Assembly: GCA_001695595.3 (NCBI GenBank)
Contig: MBPM02000196.1
Coordinates: forward strand, 1-64,000
Length of the DNA: 64,000 nt
Direction of reading: 5' to 3'
DNA from: Plasmopara viticola
Taxonomy: Eukaryota > Oomycota > Peronosporomycetes > Peronosporales > Peronosporaceae
Positions 26,851 to 42,204 of this stretch are shown piece after piece. The notes beneath the pieces are model-generated. The model was given only the letters and a program-made list of their open reading frames with translations, was not told the origin of the DNA and did no database searches. Position numbers and translations under genes: made by a program. Position 1 is the stretch's first letter. Every line of letters begins with the position of its first letter.

Positions 26851-29800
26851 TGAGACGTTGTACGGCCAATGATACGTCCTTTCTATCGCTCTAGACACGC
26901 ACAGATGCGATAGAGCCACAACGAAGTGTATAATAAGTCTGTTGGAGCGCTGAATCATTGTACGGCCACAGATACGTCCTTTCTATCGCTCTAGACATGC
27001 ACAGATGCAATACAACCACAACGAAGTGTATAATCATTCTGTTGGAGTGCTCAGACGTTGTACGGCCACAGATACGTCCTTTCTTTCGCTCTAGACATGT
27101 ACAGATGCGATAGAGCCACAACGAAGTGTATAATGATTCTGTTGGAGGGCTGAGACGTTGTACGGCCACAGATACGTCCTTTCTTTGCTCTAGACATGTA
27201 CAGATGCAATAGAACAACAACGAAGTGTATATTTATTTCGTTGGAGGGCTGGGACGTTGTACGGCGAAAATGCGTCCATTCCTTTGCTATAGACATTCAA
27301 AGATGGAATAGAGCCACGACGAAGTGTATAATAATTCTGTTGGAGCGCTGAGACATTGTACGGCCACAGATAAGTCCTTTCTATCGCTCTAGACATGCAC
27401 AGATAAATACAGCCACAACGAAGTGTATAATCATTCTGTTGAAGGGCTGAGACGTTTTACGGCCACTGATACGTCCATTCTTTTGCTCTAGACATGTACA
27501 GATGAAAAAGAGCCACAACGAAGAGTATAAATTCTGTTGGAGCGCTGAAGCATTGTACGGCCACAGATACGTTCTTTTTATCGCTATAGACATTCAAAGA
27601 TGTACAGAGCCACGACGAAGTGTAAAATCATTCTGTTGAAGTTTTGAGACGTTGTACGGCCACAGACACGTCCTTTCATTCGCAGACATGCACCGATATA
27701 GAGTTATAATTATGTTGGAGAGCTGAGACGTTGTACGGCCACAGATACGTTCTTTCTTTCGCTCTAGACATGCACAAAAGCAATAGAGCCACGACGAAAT
27801 GTATAATCTTTCTGCTGGAGCACTGAGACGTTGTACGGCCACATATACGTCCTTTCTATCGCTTTAAACATGCACAGATGCGATAGAGCCACAACGAAGT
27901 GTATAACCATTCTGTTGGAGCGCTGAGACGTTGTACGGCCACGAATACGTCCAATCTATTTCTCTAGACATGCACAGACGCAATAAAGCCCCAACGAAAT
28001 GTATAATCATTCTGTTTGAGCACTGAGACGTTGTACGGCCACACATACGTCCTTTCTATCGCTCTAGACATGCAAAGATGCAATAGAGCCACAACGAAGT
28101 GTATAACCATTCTGTTGGAGCGCTGAGACGTTGTACGGCCACAAATACGTCCAATCTATTTCTCTAAACATGCACAGACGCAAAAGAGCTCCAACGAAGT
28201 GGTTAATCATTCTGTTGGAGCGCTGAGACGTTGTACGGCCAATGATACGTCCTTTCTATCGCTCTAGACATGTGCAGATGCGATAGAGCCACAACGAAGT
28301 GTGTAACCATTCTGTTGGAGCGCTGAGAGGATGTACGGCCACAAATACGTCCAATATATCGCTCTAGACATCAACAGATGGAATAGAGCTACAACGAAGT
28401 GTATAATAATTCTGTTGGAGCGCTGAGTCATTGTACGGCCACATATACGTCCTTTCTATCGCTCTAGACATGCACAGATGCGATAGAGCCACAACGAAGT
28501 GTATAATACCTCTGTTGAAGCGCTGAAACGTTGTACGACCACAGATACGTCCTTTGTTTCGCTCTACACATGCACAAAAGCAATATAGCCACGACGAAGT
28601 GTTAAATCATTCGGTTGGAGTACGCTCTAGACATGCACAGACGCAAAAGAGCTCCAACGAAGTGGTTAATCATTCTGTTGGAGCTCTGAGACGTTGTACG
28701 GCCACAGATACGTCCTTTCTATCGCTCTAAACATCCACAGATGCGATAGAGCCACAACGAAGTGTATACTCGTTCTTTTAGAGGGCTGAGACGTTGTATG
28801 GCCAACATTACGTCCTTTCTATCCCGCTAGACATGAACAGATGCAATAGAGCCCCAATGAAGTGTATAATCATTCTGTTGGAGCGCTGAGACGTTGTACG
28901 GCTACAGATACGTCCTTTCCTTCGCTTTAAACATGCACAGATGCGATAGAGCCACAACGAAGTGTATAACCATTCTGTTGGAGCGCTGAGACGTTGTACG
29001 GCCACGAATACGTCCAATCTATTTCTCTAGACATTCACAGACGCAATAAAGCCCAACGAAATGTATAATCATTCTGTTTGAGCACTGAGACGTTGTACGG
29101 CCACAGATACGTCCTTTCTATCGCTCTAGACATGCAAAGATGCAATAGAGCCACAACGAAGTGTATAACCATTCTGTTGGAGCGCTGAGACGTTGTACGG
29201 CCACAAATACGTCCAATCTATTTCTCTAGACATGCACAGACGCAAAAGAGCTCCAACGAAGTGGTTAATCATTCTGTTGGAGCGCTGAGACGTTGTACGG
29301 CCAATGATACGTCCTTTCTATCGCTCTAGACATGCACAGATGCGATAGAGCCACAACGAAGTGTGTAACCATTCTGTTGGAGCGCTGAGAGGATGTACGG
29401 CCACAAATACGTCCAATCTATCGCTCTAGACATCAACAGATGGAATAGAGCTACAACGAAGTGTATAATAATTCTGTTGGAGCGCTGAGTCATTGTACGG
29501 CCACATATACGTCCTTTCTATCGCTCTAGACATGCACAGATGCGATAGAGCCACAACGAAGTGTATAATACCTCTGTTGAAGCGCTGAACGTTGTACGAC
29601 CACAGGTACGTCCTTTGTTTCGCTCTATACATGCACAAAAGCAATATAGCCACGACGAAGTGTTAAATCATTCGGTTGGAGTACGCTCTAGACATGCACA
29701 GACGCAAAAGAGCTCCAACGAAGTGGTTAATCATTCTGTTGGAGCTCTGAGACGTTGTACGGCCACAGATACGTCCTTTCTATCGCTCTAAACATCCACA

Positions 29801-29940
29801 GATGCGATAGAGCCACAACGAAGTGTATACTCGTTCTTTTAGAGGGCTGAGACGTTGTATGGCCAACATTACGTCCTTTCTATCCCGCTAGACATGAACA
29901 GATGCAATAGAGCCCCAATGAAGTGTATAATCATTCTGTT

Positions 29941-31136
29941 GGAGCGCTGAGACGTTGTACGGCTACAGATACGTCCTTTCCTTCGCTCTAGACATGCACA
30001 GATGCAATAGGGCTCCAACGAAGTGTTTAATCATTCTGTTGAAGCGCTGAGACGTTGTACGGCCACAGATACGTCCTTTTCTTCGCTCTAGACATGCACA
30101 GATGCAATAGGGCTCCAACGAAGTGTTTAATCATTCTGATTGAGCGCTGAGACGTTGTACGGCCAAAGATACGTCCTTTCTTTTGCTTTAGACATGCACA
30201 GATGCGATAGAGCCCCAACGAAGTGTATAATCATTCTGTTGAAGCGCTGAGACGTTGTACGGCCACAGATACGTCCTTTCCTTCGCTCTAGACATGCACA
30301 GATGCAATAGAGCTCCAACAAAGTGTTTAACCGTTCTGTTGGAGCGCTGAGACGTTGTACGGCCAAAGATACGTCCTCTATCGCTATAGACATGCACAGA
30401 TGCGATAGAGCCACAACGAAGTGTATAATCATTCGGTTTGAGCGCTAAGACGTTGCACGGCAAAAGATACGTCCTTTCTATCGCTCTAGACATGCACAGA
30501 TGCGATAGAGCCACAATGAAGTGTATAATCATTCTGTTGGAGCGCTGAGACGTTGTACGGCTACAGATACGTCCTTTCCTTCGCTCTAGACATGCACAGA
30601 TGCAATAGGGCTCCAACGAAGTGTTTAATCATTCTGTTGAAGCGCTGAGACGTTGTACGGCCACAGATACGTCCTTTTCTTCGCTCTAGACATGCACAGA
30701 TGCAATAGGGCTCCAACGAAGTGTTTAATCATTCTGATTGAGCGCTGAGACGTTGTACGGCCAAAGATACGTCCTTTCTTTTGCTTTAGACATGCACAGA
30801 TGCGATAGAGCCCCAACGAAGTGTATAATCATTCTGTTGAAGCGCTGAGACGTTGTACTGCCACAGATACGTCCTTTCCTTCGCTCTAGACATGCACAGA
30901 TGCAATAGGGCTCCAACAAAGTGTTTAACCGTTCTGTTGGAGCGCTGAGACGTTGTACGGCCAAAGATACGTCCTCTATCGCTATAGACATGCACAGATG
31001 CGATAGAGCCACAACGAAGTGTATAATCATTCGGTTTGAGCGCTAAGACGTTGCACGGCAAAAGATACGTCCTTTCTATCGCTCTAGACATGCACAGATG
31101 CGATAGAGCCACAACGAAGTGTAAAATCATTCTGTT
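29941..31136. repeat. 598-bp tandem duplication (six monomers) in unit B
   Basis: Copy 1 is 29941-30538 and copy 2 is 30539-31136. Each contains GGCTACAG, CAATAGGGCTCC, CTGATTGAGCG, CTTTTGCTTTAG, the monomer with GTCCTCTATCGC (shortened by about 4 bp) and CGGTTTGAGCGCTAAG. Unit A has a single copy (about 21061-21658), and the offset between A and B changes from 8,880 to 9,478 bp across this point, a difference of exactly 598. The copies differ at a few sites such as TACTGCC versus TACGGCC near 30258 and 30856. Confidence 0.88.
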
Positions 31137-34100
31137 GGAGCGCTGAGACGTTGTACGGCCACAGATACGTCCTTTCTTTCGCTCTAGACATGCACAGAGT
31201 CGATAGAGCCACAACGAAGTGTATAATCAATCTGTTGGAGCGCTGAGACGTTGTACGGCCAAAAATACGTCCTTACCTTCGCTCTAGACATGCACAGATG
31301 CAAAAGAGCTCCAAGGAAGTGTAAATTCATTCTGTTGGAGCGCTGAGACGTTGCACGGCCGAAGATACGTCCTTTCTATCGCTCTAAACATGCACAGATG
31401 CGATAGAGCCACAACAAAGTATATACTCGTTCTGTTGGAGGGCTGAGACGTTGTATGGCCAAAAATACGTCCATTCCTTCGCTATAGACATTCAAAGATG
31501 TAATAGAGCCACGCCGAAGTGTATAATCATTCTGTTTGAGCGCTGAGACGTTGTACGGCCAATGTTACGTCCTTTCTATCGCTCTAGACATTCAAAGATG
31601 GAATAGAGCCACGACGAATTGTATAATAATTCTGTTGGAGCGCTGAGACATTGTACGGCCACAGATAAGTCCTTTCTATCGCTCTAGACATGCGCAGATG
31701 CAATACAGCCACAACAAAGTGTATAATCATTCTGTTGAAGGGCTGAGACGTTGTACGGCCACTGATACGTCCATTCTTTTGCTCTAGACATGTACAGATG
31801 AAAAATAGCCACAACGAAGTGTATAAATTCTGTTGGAGCGCTGAGGCATTGTACGGCCACAGATACGCTCTTTCTATCGCTATAGACATTCAAAGATGTA
31901 ATAGAGCCACGACGAAGTGTAAATCGTTCTGTTGAGGTTCTGAGACGTTGTACGGCCACAGATACGTCCTTTCTATCGCTCTAGACATGCACAGATACGA
32001 TAGAGCCACAACGAAGTGTATAACCATTCTGTTGGAGCGCTGAGACGTTGTACGGCCATAGATACGTCATTTCTATCGCTCTAGACATGCGCAGATGCGA
32101 TAGAGCCACAACGAAGTGTATAATACTTCTGTTGGAGCGCTGAGACGTTGTACGACCAGAATACGTCCATTCAATCGCTATAGACATTCAAAGATTTAAG
32201 AGATCCACGACGAAGTGTAAAATTTTCTGTTGGAGCGCTGAGACGTTGTACGGCCACAGATACGTCCTTTCTATCGCTTTAAACATTCACAGATGCGATA
32301 GAGCCACAACGAAGTGTATAACCATTCTGTTGGAGCGCTGAGACGTTGTACGGCCACGAATACGTCCAATCTATTTCTCTGGACATGCACAGACGCAATA
32401 GAGTTCCAACGAAGTGGTTAATCATTCTGTTGGAGCGCTGAGACGTTGTACGGCCAATGATACGTCCTTTTATCGCACTAGACATGAACAGATGCGATAA
32501 AGCCACAACCAAGTGTATACCCATTCTGTTGGAGCACTGAGACGTTGTACGGCCACAAATACGACCAATTCATCGCTCTAGACATGCAACAACCCAAAAG
32601 AGCTCAAACGAAGTGGTTAAGCATTCTGTTAGAGCGCTGAGACGTTGTACGGCCAATGATACGTCCTTTCTATCGCACTAGACATGAACAGATGCGATAA
32701 AGCCACAACGAAGTGTATACCCATTCTGTTGGAGCACTGAGACGTTGTACGGCCACAGATACGTCCTTTCTATCGCTCTAGACATCCACAGATGGAATAG
32801 AGCCACAACGAAGTGTATAACCATTCTGTATAAGCGCTGAAACGTTGTACGGCCACAGATACGTCCTTTGTATCGCTTTAGACATCCACAGATGCGATTG
32901 AGCTACAACGAAGTGTATAACCATTCTGTTGGAGCGCTGAGACGTTGTACGGCCACAAATACGTCCAATCTATTTCTCTAGACATGCACATACGCAAAAG
33001 AGCTCCAACGAAGTGGTTAATCATTCTGTTGGAGCGCTGAGACGTTGTACGGCCAATGATACGTCCTTTCTATCGCTCTAGACATGCACAGATGCGATAG
33101 AGCCACAACGAAGTGTATAAGTATTCTGTTGCAGTGCTGAGACGTTGTACGACCACAGATACGGCCTTTCTATCGCTCTAGACATGCACAGATGCGATAG
33201 AGCTCCAACGAAGTGTATACTTGTTCTGTTGGAGGGCTGAGACGTTGTATGGCCAAAAATATGTCCTTTCTATCGCTCTAGACATGGACAGATGCGATAG
33301 AGCCACAACGAAGTGTATAAGCATTTTGTCGGAGCGCTGAGACGTTGTACGGCCACAGATACGTTCTTTCCTTCGCTCTAGACATGCTCAGATGCAATAG
33401 AGCTCCAACGAGGTGTATAAGTATTCTGTTGCAGTGCTGAGACGTTGTACGACCACAGATACGTCCTTTCTTTCGCTCTATACATGCACAAAAGCAATAG
33501 AGCCACGACGAAGTGTTAAATCATTTTGTTGGAGTACTGAGACGTTCTACGACTACAGATACGTCCTTTTTTTGCTTTATACATGCACAGATGCGATAGA
33601 GCCCCAACGAAGTGTATAATCATTCTGTTTGAGCACTGAGACGTTGTACGGCCACAGATACGTCTTTTCTATCGCTCTAGACATGCAAAGATGCGATAGA
33701 GCCACAACGAAGTGTATAACCATTCTGTCGGAGCGCTGAGACGTTGTACGGCCACAAATACATCGTATCTATCGCTCTAGACATGCACAGAGGCAAAAGA
33801 GCTCCAACGAAGTGGTTAATCATTCTGTTGGAGTTCTGAGACGTTGTACGGCCACAGATACGTCCTTTCTTTTGCTTTAGACATGCACAGATGCCATTGA
33901 GCCACAATGAAGTTTAAGATCATTCTGTTGGAGCGCTGAGACGTTGTACGTTCGCAGATACGCTCTTTCTTTCGCTCTAGACATGTACAGATGCAATACA
34001 GCCACAACGAAGTGTATAATTATTCTGGTGGAGGGCTGAGACGTTTTACGGCCAAAAATACGTCGATTCTATCGCTATAGACATTTACAGATGTAATAGA

Positions 34101-34861
34101 GCCACAGCGAAGTGTATAATCATTCTGTTGGAGCGCTGAGGCATTATACGGCCACAAATACGTTCTTTCTATCGCTTTAGACATTCGAAGATGTAATAGA
34201 GCCACGACGAAGTGTAAAATCATTCTGTTGAAGTTCTGATACGTTGTACGGCCACAGATACGTCCTTTCTATCGCTTTAGACATGCACTGATGCGATAGA
34301 GCCACAACGAAGTGTATAATCTTTCTGTTGAAGCGCTGAGACGTTGTACGGCCACAGATACGTCCTTTCTTTCGCTCTAGACATGCACAAAAGCAATAAA
34401 GCCACGACGAAATGTATAATCTTTCTGCTGGAGCACTGAGACGTTGTACGGCCACAGATACGTCCTTTTTATCGCTCTAGACATGCACAAATGCGATAGA
34501 AACACATCGGAGTGTATAATAATTCTGTTGGAGCGCTGAGACGTTGTACGGCCACAGATACGTCTTTCTTTCGCTCTAGACATGCACAGATGCGATAGAG
34601 CCACAACGAAGCGTATAATAATTCTGTTGGAGCGCTGAGACATTGTACGGCCACAGATACGTCTTTTCTATCGCTCTAAACATGCACAGATGCGATAGAG
34701 CCACAACGAAGCGTATAATAATTCTGTTGAAGCACTGAGACGTTGTACGGCCACGGATACGTTCTTTCCTTCGCTCTAGACATGCACAGATGCAATACAG
34801 CTCCAATGAAGTGTATTATAAATCTGTTGCAGCGCTGAGACATTGTACGGCCACAGATACG

Positions 34862-37800
34862 TCGAATCTATCGTTCTAGACATGCACAGATGCAATAAAG
34901 CCATAACGAAGTCTATAATCATTCTGTTGAAGCACTGAGACGTCGTACGGCCAAAGATACGTACTTTTTATCGCTCTAGACATGCACAGATACGATAGAG
35001 CCACAACGAAGTGTATAATTATTCTGTCGGAGGCTGAGACGTTGTACGGCCAAAAATACGTCCAATCCTTCGCTATAGACATTCAAAGATGTAATAGAGC
35101 CACGCCGAAGTGTATAATCATTCTGTTGGAGCGCTGAGGCATTATACGGCCACAAATACGTTCTTTCTATCGCTTTAGACATTCAAAGATGTAATAGAGC
35201 CACGACGAAGTGTATAATCATTCTGTTGAAGTTCTGATACGTTGTACGGCCACCGATACGTCCTTTCTATCGCTTTAGACATGCACTGATGCGATAGAGC
35301 CACAACGAAGTGTATAATCTTTCTGTTGAAGCGCTGAGACGTTGTACGGCCACAGATACGTTCTTTCTTTCGCTCTAGACATGCACAAAAGCAATAAAGC
35401 CACGACGAAATGTATAATCTTTCTGCTGGAGCACTGAGACGTTGTACGGCCACAGATACGTCCTTTTTTTCGCTCTAGACATGCACAAATGCGATAGAAA
35501 CACATCGGAGTGTATAATAATTCTGTTGGAGCGCTGAGACGTTGTACGGCCACAGATACGTCTTTTCTTTCGCTCTAGACATGCACAGATGCGATAGAGC
35601 CACAACGAAGCGTATAATAATTCTGTTGGAGCGCTGAGACATTGTACGGCCACAGATACGTCTTTTCTATCGCTCTAAACATGCACAGATGCGATAGAGC
35701 CACAACGAAGCGTATAATAATTCTGTTGGAGCACTGAGACGTTGTACGGCCACAGATACGTTCTTTCCTTCGCTCTAGACATGCACAGATGCAATACAGC
35801 TCCAATGAAGTGTATAATAAATCTGTTGCAGCGCTGAGACATTGTACGGCCACAGATACGTCGAATCTATCGTTCTAGACATGCACAGATGCAATAAAGC
35901 CATAACGAAGTCTATAATCATTCTGTTGGAGCACCGAGACGTCGTACGGCCAAAGATACGTACTTTTTATCGCTCTAGACATGCACAGATACGATAGAGC
36001 CACAACGAAGTGTATAATTATTCTGTCGGAGGCTGAGACGTTGTACGGCCACAAATACGTCTATTCCTTCGCTATAGACATTCAAAGATGTAATAGAGCC
36101 ACGCCGAAGTGTATAATCATTCTGTTGGAGCGCTGAGGCATTATACGGCCACAAATACGTTCTTTCTATCGCTTTAGACATTCAAAGATTTAATAGAGCC
36201 ACGACGAAGTGTAAAATCATTCTGTTGAAGTTCTGATACGTTGTACGGCCACAGATACGTCCTTTCTATCGCTTTAGACATGCACTGATGCGATAGAGCC
36301 ACAACGAAGTGTATAATCTTTCTGTTGAAGCGCTGAGACGTTGTACGGCCACAGATACGTTCTTTCTTTCGCTCTAGACATGCACAAAAGCAATAAAGCC
36401 ACGACGAGATGTATAATCTTTCTGCTGGAGCACTGAGACGTTGTACGGCCACAGATACGTCCTTTTTATCGCTTAGACATGCACAAATGCGATAGAAACA
36501 CATCGGAGTGTATAATAATTCTGTTGGAGCGCTGAGACGTTGTACGGCCACAGATACGTCTTTTCTTTCGCTCTAGACATGCACAGATGCGATAGAACCA
36601 CAACGAAGCGTATAATAATTCTGTTGGAGCGCTGAGACATTGTACGGCCACAGATACGTCTTTTCTATCGCTCTAAACATGCACAGATGCGATAGAGCCA
36701 CAACGAAGCGTATAATAATTCTGTTGGAGCACTGAGACGTTGTACGGCCACAGATACGTTCTTTCCTTCGCTCTAGACATGCACAGATGCAATACAGCTC
36801 CAATGAAGTGTATAATAAATCTGTTGCAGCGCTGAGACATTGTACGGCCACGGATACGTCGAATCTATCGTTCTAGACATGCACAGATGCAATAAAGCCA
36901 TAACGAAGTCTATAATCATTCTGTTGGAGCATCGAGACGTCGTACGGCCAAAGATACGTACTTTTTATCGCTCTAGACATGCACAGATACGATAGAGCCA
37001 CAACGAAGTGTATAATTATTCTGTCGGAGGCTGAGACGTTGTACGGCCAAAAATACGTCCAATCCTTCGCTATAGACATTCAAAGATGTAATAGAGCCAC
37101 GCCGAAGTGTATAATCATTCTGTTGGAGCGCTGAGGCATTATACGGCCACAAATACGTTCTTTCTATCGCTTTAGACATTCAAAGATGTAATAGAGCCAC
37201 GACGAAGTGTATAATCATTCTGTTGAAGTTCTGATACGTTGTACGGCCACAGATACGTCCTTTCTATCGCTTTAGACATGCACTGATGCGATAGAGCCAC
37301 AACGAAGTGTATAATATTTCTGTTGAAGCGCTGAGACGTTGTACGGCCACAGATACGTTCTTTCTTTCGCTCTAGACATGCACAAAAGCAATAAAGCCAC
37401 GACGAAATGTATAATCTTTCTGCTGGAGCACTGAGACGTTGTACGGCCACAGATACGTTCTTTTTATCGCTCTAGACATGCACAAATGCGATAGAAACAC
37501 ATCGGAGTGTATAATAATTCTGTTGGAGCGCTGAGACGTTGTACGGCCACAGATACGTCTTTTCTTTCGCTCTAGACATGCACAGATGCGATAGAGCCAC
37601 AACGAAGCGTATAATAATTCTGTTGGAGCGCTGAGACATTGTACGGCCACAGATACGTCTTTTCTATCGCTCTAAACATGCACAGATGCGATAGAGCCAC
37701 AACGAAGCGTATAATAATTCTGTTGGAGCACTGAGACGTTGTACGGCCACAGATACGTTCTTTCCTTCGCTCTAGACATGCACAGATGCAATACAGCTCC

Positions 37801-38110
37801 AATGAAGTGTATAATAAATCTGTTGCAGCGCTGAGACATTGTACGGCCACAGATACGTCGAATCTATCGTTCTAGACATGCACAGATGCAATAAAGCCAT
37901 AAGGAAGTCTATAATCATTCTGTTGGAGCACCGAGACGTCGTACGGCCAAAGATACGTACTTTTTATCGCTCTAGACATGCACAGATACGATAGAGCCAC
38001 AACGAAGTGTATAATTATTCTGTCGGAGGCTGAGACGTTGTACGGCCAAAAATACGTCCATTCCTTCGCTATAGACATTCAAAGATGTAATAGAGCCACG
38101 CCGAAGTGTA
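34862..38110. repeat. HOR array in unit C
   Basis: Landmarks at 34862, 35861, 36859 and 37858 define three complete ten-monomer copies (999, 998 and 999 bp) and the first monomers of a fourth. The copy after 35861 has GGCCACAAATACGTCTATTCC in monomers 2-3, which differs from the AAAAATACG of its neighbours. The copy ending at 36859 has a 1-bp loss in CGCTTAGACATG near 36472. Apart from such singletons the copies agree with unit A. Confidence 0.9.
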
Positions 38111-38739
38111 TAATCATTCTGTTTGAGCGCTGAGACGTTGTACGGCCAATGATACGTCCTTTCTATCGCTCTAGACACGCACAGATGCGATAGAGCCACA
38201 ACGAAGTGTATAATAAGTCTGTTGGAGCGCTGAATCATTGTACGGCCACAGATACGTCTTTTCTATCGCTCTAGACATGCACAGATGCAATACAACCACA
38301 ACGAAGTGTATAATCATTCTGTTGGAGTGCTCAGACGTTGTACGGCCACAGATACGTCCTTTCTTTCGCTCTAGACATGTACAGATGCGATAGAGCCACA
38401 ACGAAGTGTATAATGATTCTGTTGGAGGGCTGAGACGTTGTACGGCCACAGATACGTCCTTTCTTTTGCTCTAGACATGTACAGATGCAATAGAACAACA
38501 ACGAAGTGTATATTTATTTCGTTGGAGGGCTGGGACGTTGTACGGCCGAAAATGCGTCCATTCCTTTGCTATAGACATTCAAAGATGGAATAGAGCCACG
38601 ACGAAGTGTATAAAAATTCTGTTGGAGCGCTGAGACATTGTACGGCCACAGATAAGTCCTTTCTATCGCTCTAGACATGCACAGATACAATACAGCCACA
38701 ACGAAGTGTATAATCATTCTGTTGAAGGGCTGAGACGTT

Positions 38740-41700
38740 TTACGGCCACTGATACGTCCATTCTTTTGCTCTAGACATGTACAGATGAAAAAGAGCCACA
38801 ACGAAGAGTATAAATTCTGTTGGAGCGCTGAAGCATTGTACGGCCACAGATACGTTCTTTCTATCGCTATAGACATTCAAAGATGTAACAGAGCCACGAC
38901 GAAGTGTAAAATCATTCTGTTGAAGTTTTGAGACGTTGTACGGCCACAGATACGTCCTTTCATTCGCTTCAGACATGCACCGATGCGATAGAGTCACAAC
39001 GAAGTATAATTTAATTATGTTGGAGAGCTGAGACGTTGTACGGCCACAGATACGTTCTTTCTTTCGCTCTAGACATGCACAAAAGCAATAGAGCCACGAC
39101 GAAATGTATAATCTTTCTGCTGGAGCACTGAGACGTTGTACGGCCACAGATACGTCCTTTCTATCGCTTTAAACATGCACAGATGCGATAGAGCCACAAC
39201 GAAGTGTATAACCATTCTGTTGGAGCGCTGAGACGTTGTACGGCCACGAATACGTCCAATCTATTTCTCTAGACATGCACAGACGCAATAAAGCCCCAAC
39301 GAAATGTATAATCATTCTGTTGAAGGGCTGAGACGTTTTACGGCCACTGATACGTCCATTCTTTTGCTCTAGACATGTACAGATGAAAAAGAGCCACAAC
39401 GAAGAGTATAATTTCTGTTGGAGCGCTGAAGCATTGTACGGCCACAGATACGTTCTTTCTATCGCTATAGACATTCAAAGATGTAACAGAGCCACGACGA
39501 AGTGTAAAATCATTCTGTTGAAGTTTTGAGACGTTGTACGGCCACAGATACGTCCTTTCATTCGCTTCAGACATGCACCGATGCGATAGAGTCACAACGA
39601 AGTATAATTTAATTATGTTGGAGAGCTGAGACGTTGTACGGCCACAGATACGTTCTTTCTTTCGCTCTAGACATGCACAAAAGCAATAGAGCCACGACGA
39701 AATGTATAATCTTTCTGCTGGAGCACTGAGACGTTGTACGGCCACAGATACGTCCTTTCTATCGCTTTAAACATGCACAGATGCGATAGAGCCACAACGA
39801 AGTGTATAACCATTCTGTTGGAGCGCTGAGACGTTGTACGGCCACGAATACGTCCAATCTATTTCTCTAGACATGCACAGACGCAATAAAGCCCCAACGA
39901 AATGTATAATCATTCTGTTTGAGCACTGAGACGTTGTACGGCCACAGATACGTCCTTTCTATCGCTCTAGATATGCAAAGATGCGATAGAGCCACAACGA
40001 AGTGTATAACCATTCTGTTGGAGCGCTGAGACGTTGTACGGCCACAAATCCGTCCAATCTATTTCTCTAGACATGCACAGACGCAAAAGAGCTCCAACGA
40101 AGTGTATAATCATTCTGTTGAAGGGCTGAGACGTTTTACGGCCACTGATACGTCCATTCTTTTGCTCTAGACATGTACAGATGAAAAAGAGCCACAACGA
40201 AGAGTATAAATTCTGTTGGAGCGCTGAAGCATTGTACGGCCACAGATACGTTCTTTCTATCGCTATAGACATTCAAAGATGTAACAGAGCCACGACGAAG
40301 TGTAAAATCATTCTGTTGAAGTTTTGAGACGTTGTACGGCCACAGATACGTCCTTTCATTCGCTTCAGACATGAACCGATGCGATAGAGTCACAACGAAG
40401 TATAATTTAATTATGTTGGAGAGCTGAGACGTTGTACGGCCACAGATACGTTCTTTCTTTCGCTCTAGACATGCACAAAAGCAATAGAGCCACGACGAAA
40501 TGTATAATCTTTCTGCTGGAGCACTGAGACGTTGTACGGCCACAGATACGTCCTTTCTATCGCTTTAAACATGCACAGATGCGATAGAGCCACAACGAAG
40601 TGTATAACCATTCTGTTGGAGCGCTGAGACGTTGTACGGCCACGAATACGTCCAATCTATTTCTCTAGACATGCACAGACGCAATAAAGCCCCAACGAAA
40701 TGTATAATCATTCTGTTTGAGCACTGAGACGTTGTACGGCCACAGATGCGTCCTTTCTATCGCTCTAGACATGCAAAGATGCAATAGAGCCACAACGAAG
40801 TGTATAACCATTCTGTTGGAGCTCTGAGACGTTGTACGGCCACAAATACGTCCAATCTATTTCTCTAGACATGCACAGACGCAAAAGAGCTCCAACGAAG
40901 TGGTTAATCATTCTGTTGGAGCGCTGAGACGTTGTACGGCCAATGATACGTCCTTTCTATCGCTCTAGACATGCGCAGATGCGATAGAGCCACAACGAAG
41001 TGTGTAACCATTCTGTTGGAGCGCTGAGAGGATGTACGGCCACAAATACGTCCAATCTATCGCTCTAGACATCAACAGATGGAATAGAGCTACAACGAAG
41101 TGTATAATAATTCTGTTGGAGCGCTGAGTCATTGTACGGCCACATATACGTCCTTTCTATCGCTCTAGACATGCACAGATGCGATAGAGCCACAACGAAG
41201 TGTATAATACCTCTGTTGAAGCGTTGAAACGTTGTACGACCACAGATACGTCCTTTGTTTCGCTCTATACATGCACAAAAGCAATATAGCCACGACGAAG
41301 TGTTAAATCATTCGGTTGGAGTACGCTCTAGACATGCACAGACGCAAAAGAGCTCCAACGAAGTGGTTAATCATTCTGTTGGAGCTCTGAGACGTTGTAC
41401 GGCCACAGATACGTCCTTTCTATCGCTCTAAACATCCACAGATGCGATAGAGCCACAACGAAGTGTATACTCGTTCTTTTAGAGGGCTGAGACGTTGTAT
41501 GGCCAACATTACGTCCTTTCTATCCCGCTAGACATGAACAGATGCAATAGAGCCCCAATGAAGTGTATAATCATTCTGTTGGAGCGCTGAGACGTTGTAC
41601 GGCTACAGATACGTCCTTTCCTTCGCTCTAGACATGCACAGATGCAATAGGGCTCCAACGAAGTGTTTAATCATTCTGTTGAAGCGCTGAGACGTTGTAC

Positions 41701-42204
41701 GGCCACAAATACGTCCAATCTATTTCTCTAGACATGCACAGACGCAAAAGAGCTCCAACGAAGTGTATAATCATTCTGTTGAAGGGCTGAGACGTTTTAC
41801 GGCCACTGATACGTCCATTCTTTTGCTCTAGACATGTACAGATGAAAAAGAGCCACAACGAAGAGTATAAATTCTGTTGGAGCGCTGAAGCATTGTACGG
41901 CCACAGATACGTTCTTTCTATCGCTATAGACATTCAAAGATGTAACAGAGCCACGACGAAGTGTAAAATCATTCTGTTGAAGTTTTGAGACGTTGTACGG
42001 CCACAGATACGTCCTTTCATTCGCTTCAGACATGCACCGATGCGATAGAGTCACAACGAAGTATAATTTAATTATGTTGGAGAGCTGAGACGTTGTACGG
42101 CCACAGATACGTTCTTTCTTTCGCTCTAGACATGCACAAAAGCAATAGAGCCACGACGAAATGTATAATCTTTCTGCTGGAGCACTGAGACGTTGTACGG
42201 CCAC
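38740..42204. repeat. Four copies of the GTATAATTTAATT module in unit C
   Basis: A block of about 400 bp starts near 38740, 39338, 40136 and 41797 (spacings 598, 798 and 1,661 bp). Each block has, in order, CACTGATACGTCCATTC, AAAAAGAGCCAC, GAAGCATTG, GTAACAGAGCC, GTTTTGAGACG, CATTCGCTTC and the short monomer with GAAGTATAATTTAATT. Unit A has the same block near 15362, 17158, 17956 and 19617 (spacings 1,796, 798 and 1,661). Thus the last two spacings are conserved and the first differs, which separates shared from unit-specific rearrangement. Confidence 0.85.

Larger units (their letters stand above)
24485..33760. repeat. Super-repeat unit B (9,276 bp)
   Basis: It has the same landmark boundary and the same module order as unit A but is the shortest. 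Only two HOR landmarks are present (25584 and 26579, 995 bp apart). The 1,796-bp duplication of unit A is represented once, and the 1,661-bp spacing is reduced to 1,061 bp. It gained a 598-bp tandem duplication (29941-31136). Several small deletions are private to this unit: GGAGCTGAGACG near 26250, GATAAATACAG near 27403, and CATTCGCAGACATGCACCGATATAG near 27677-27700, where a monomer is shortened by more than 20 bp. Confidence 0.85.
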
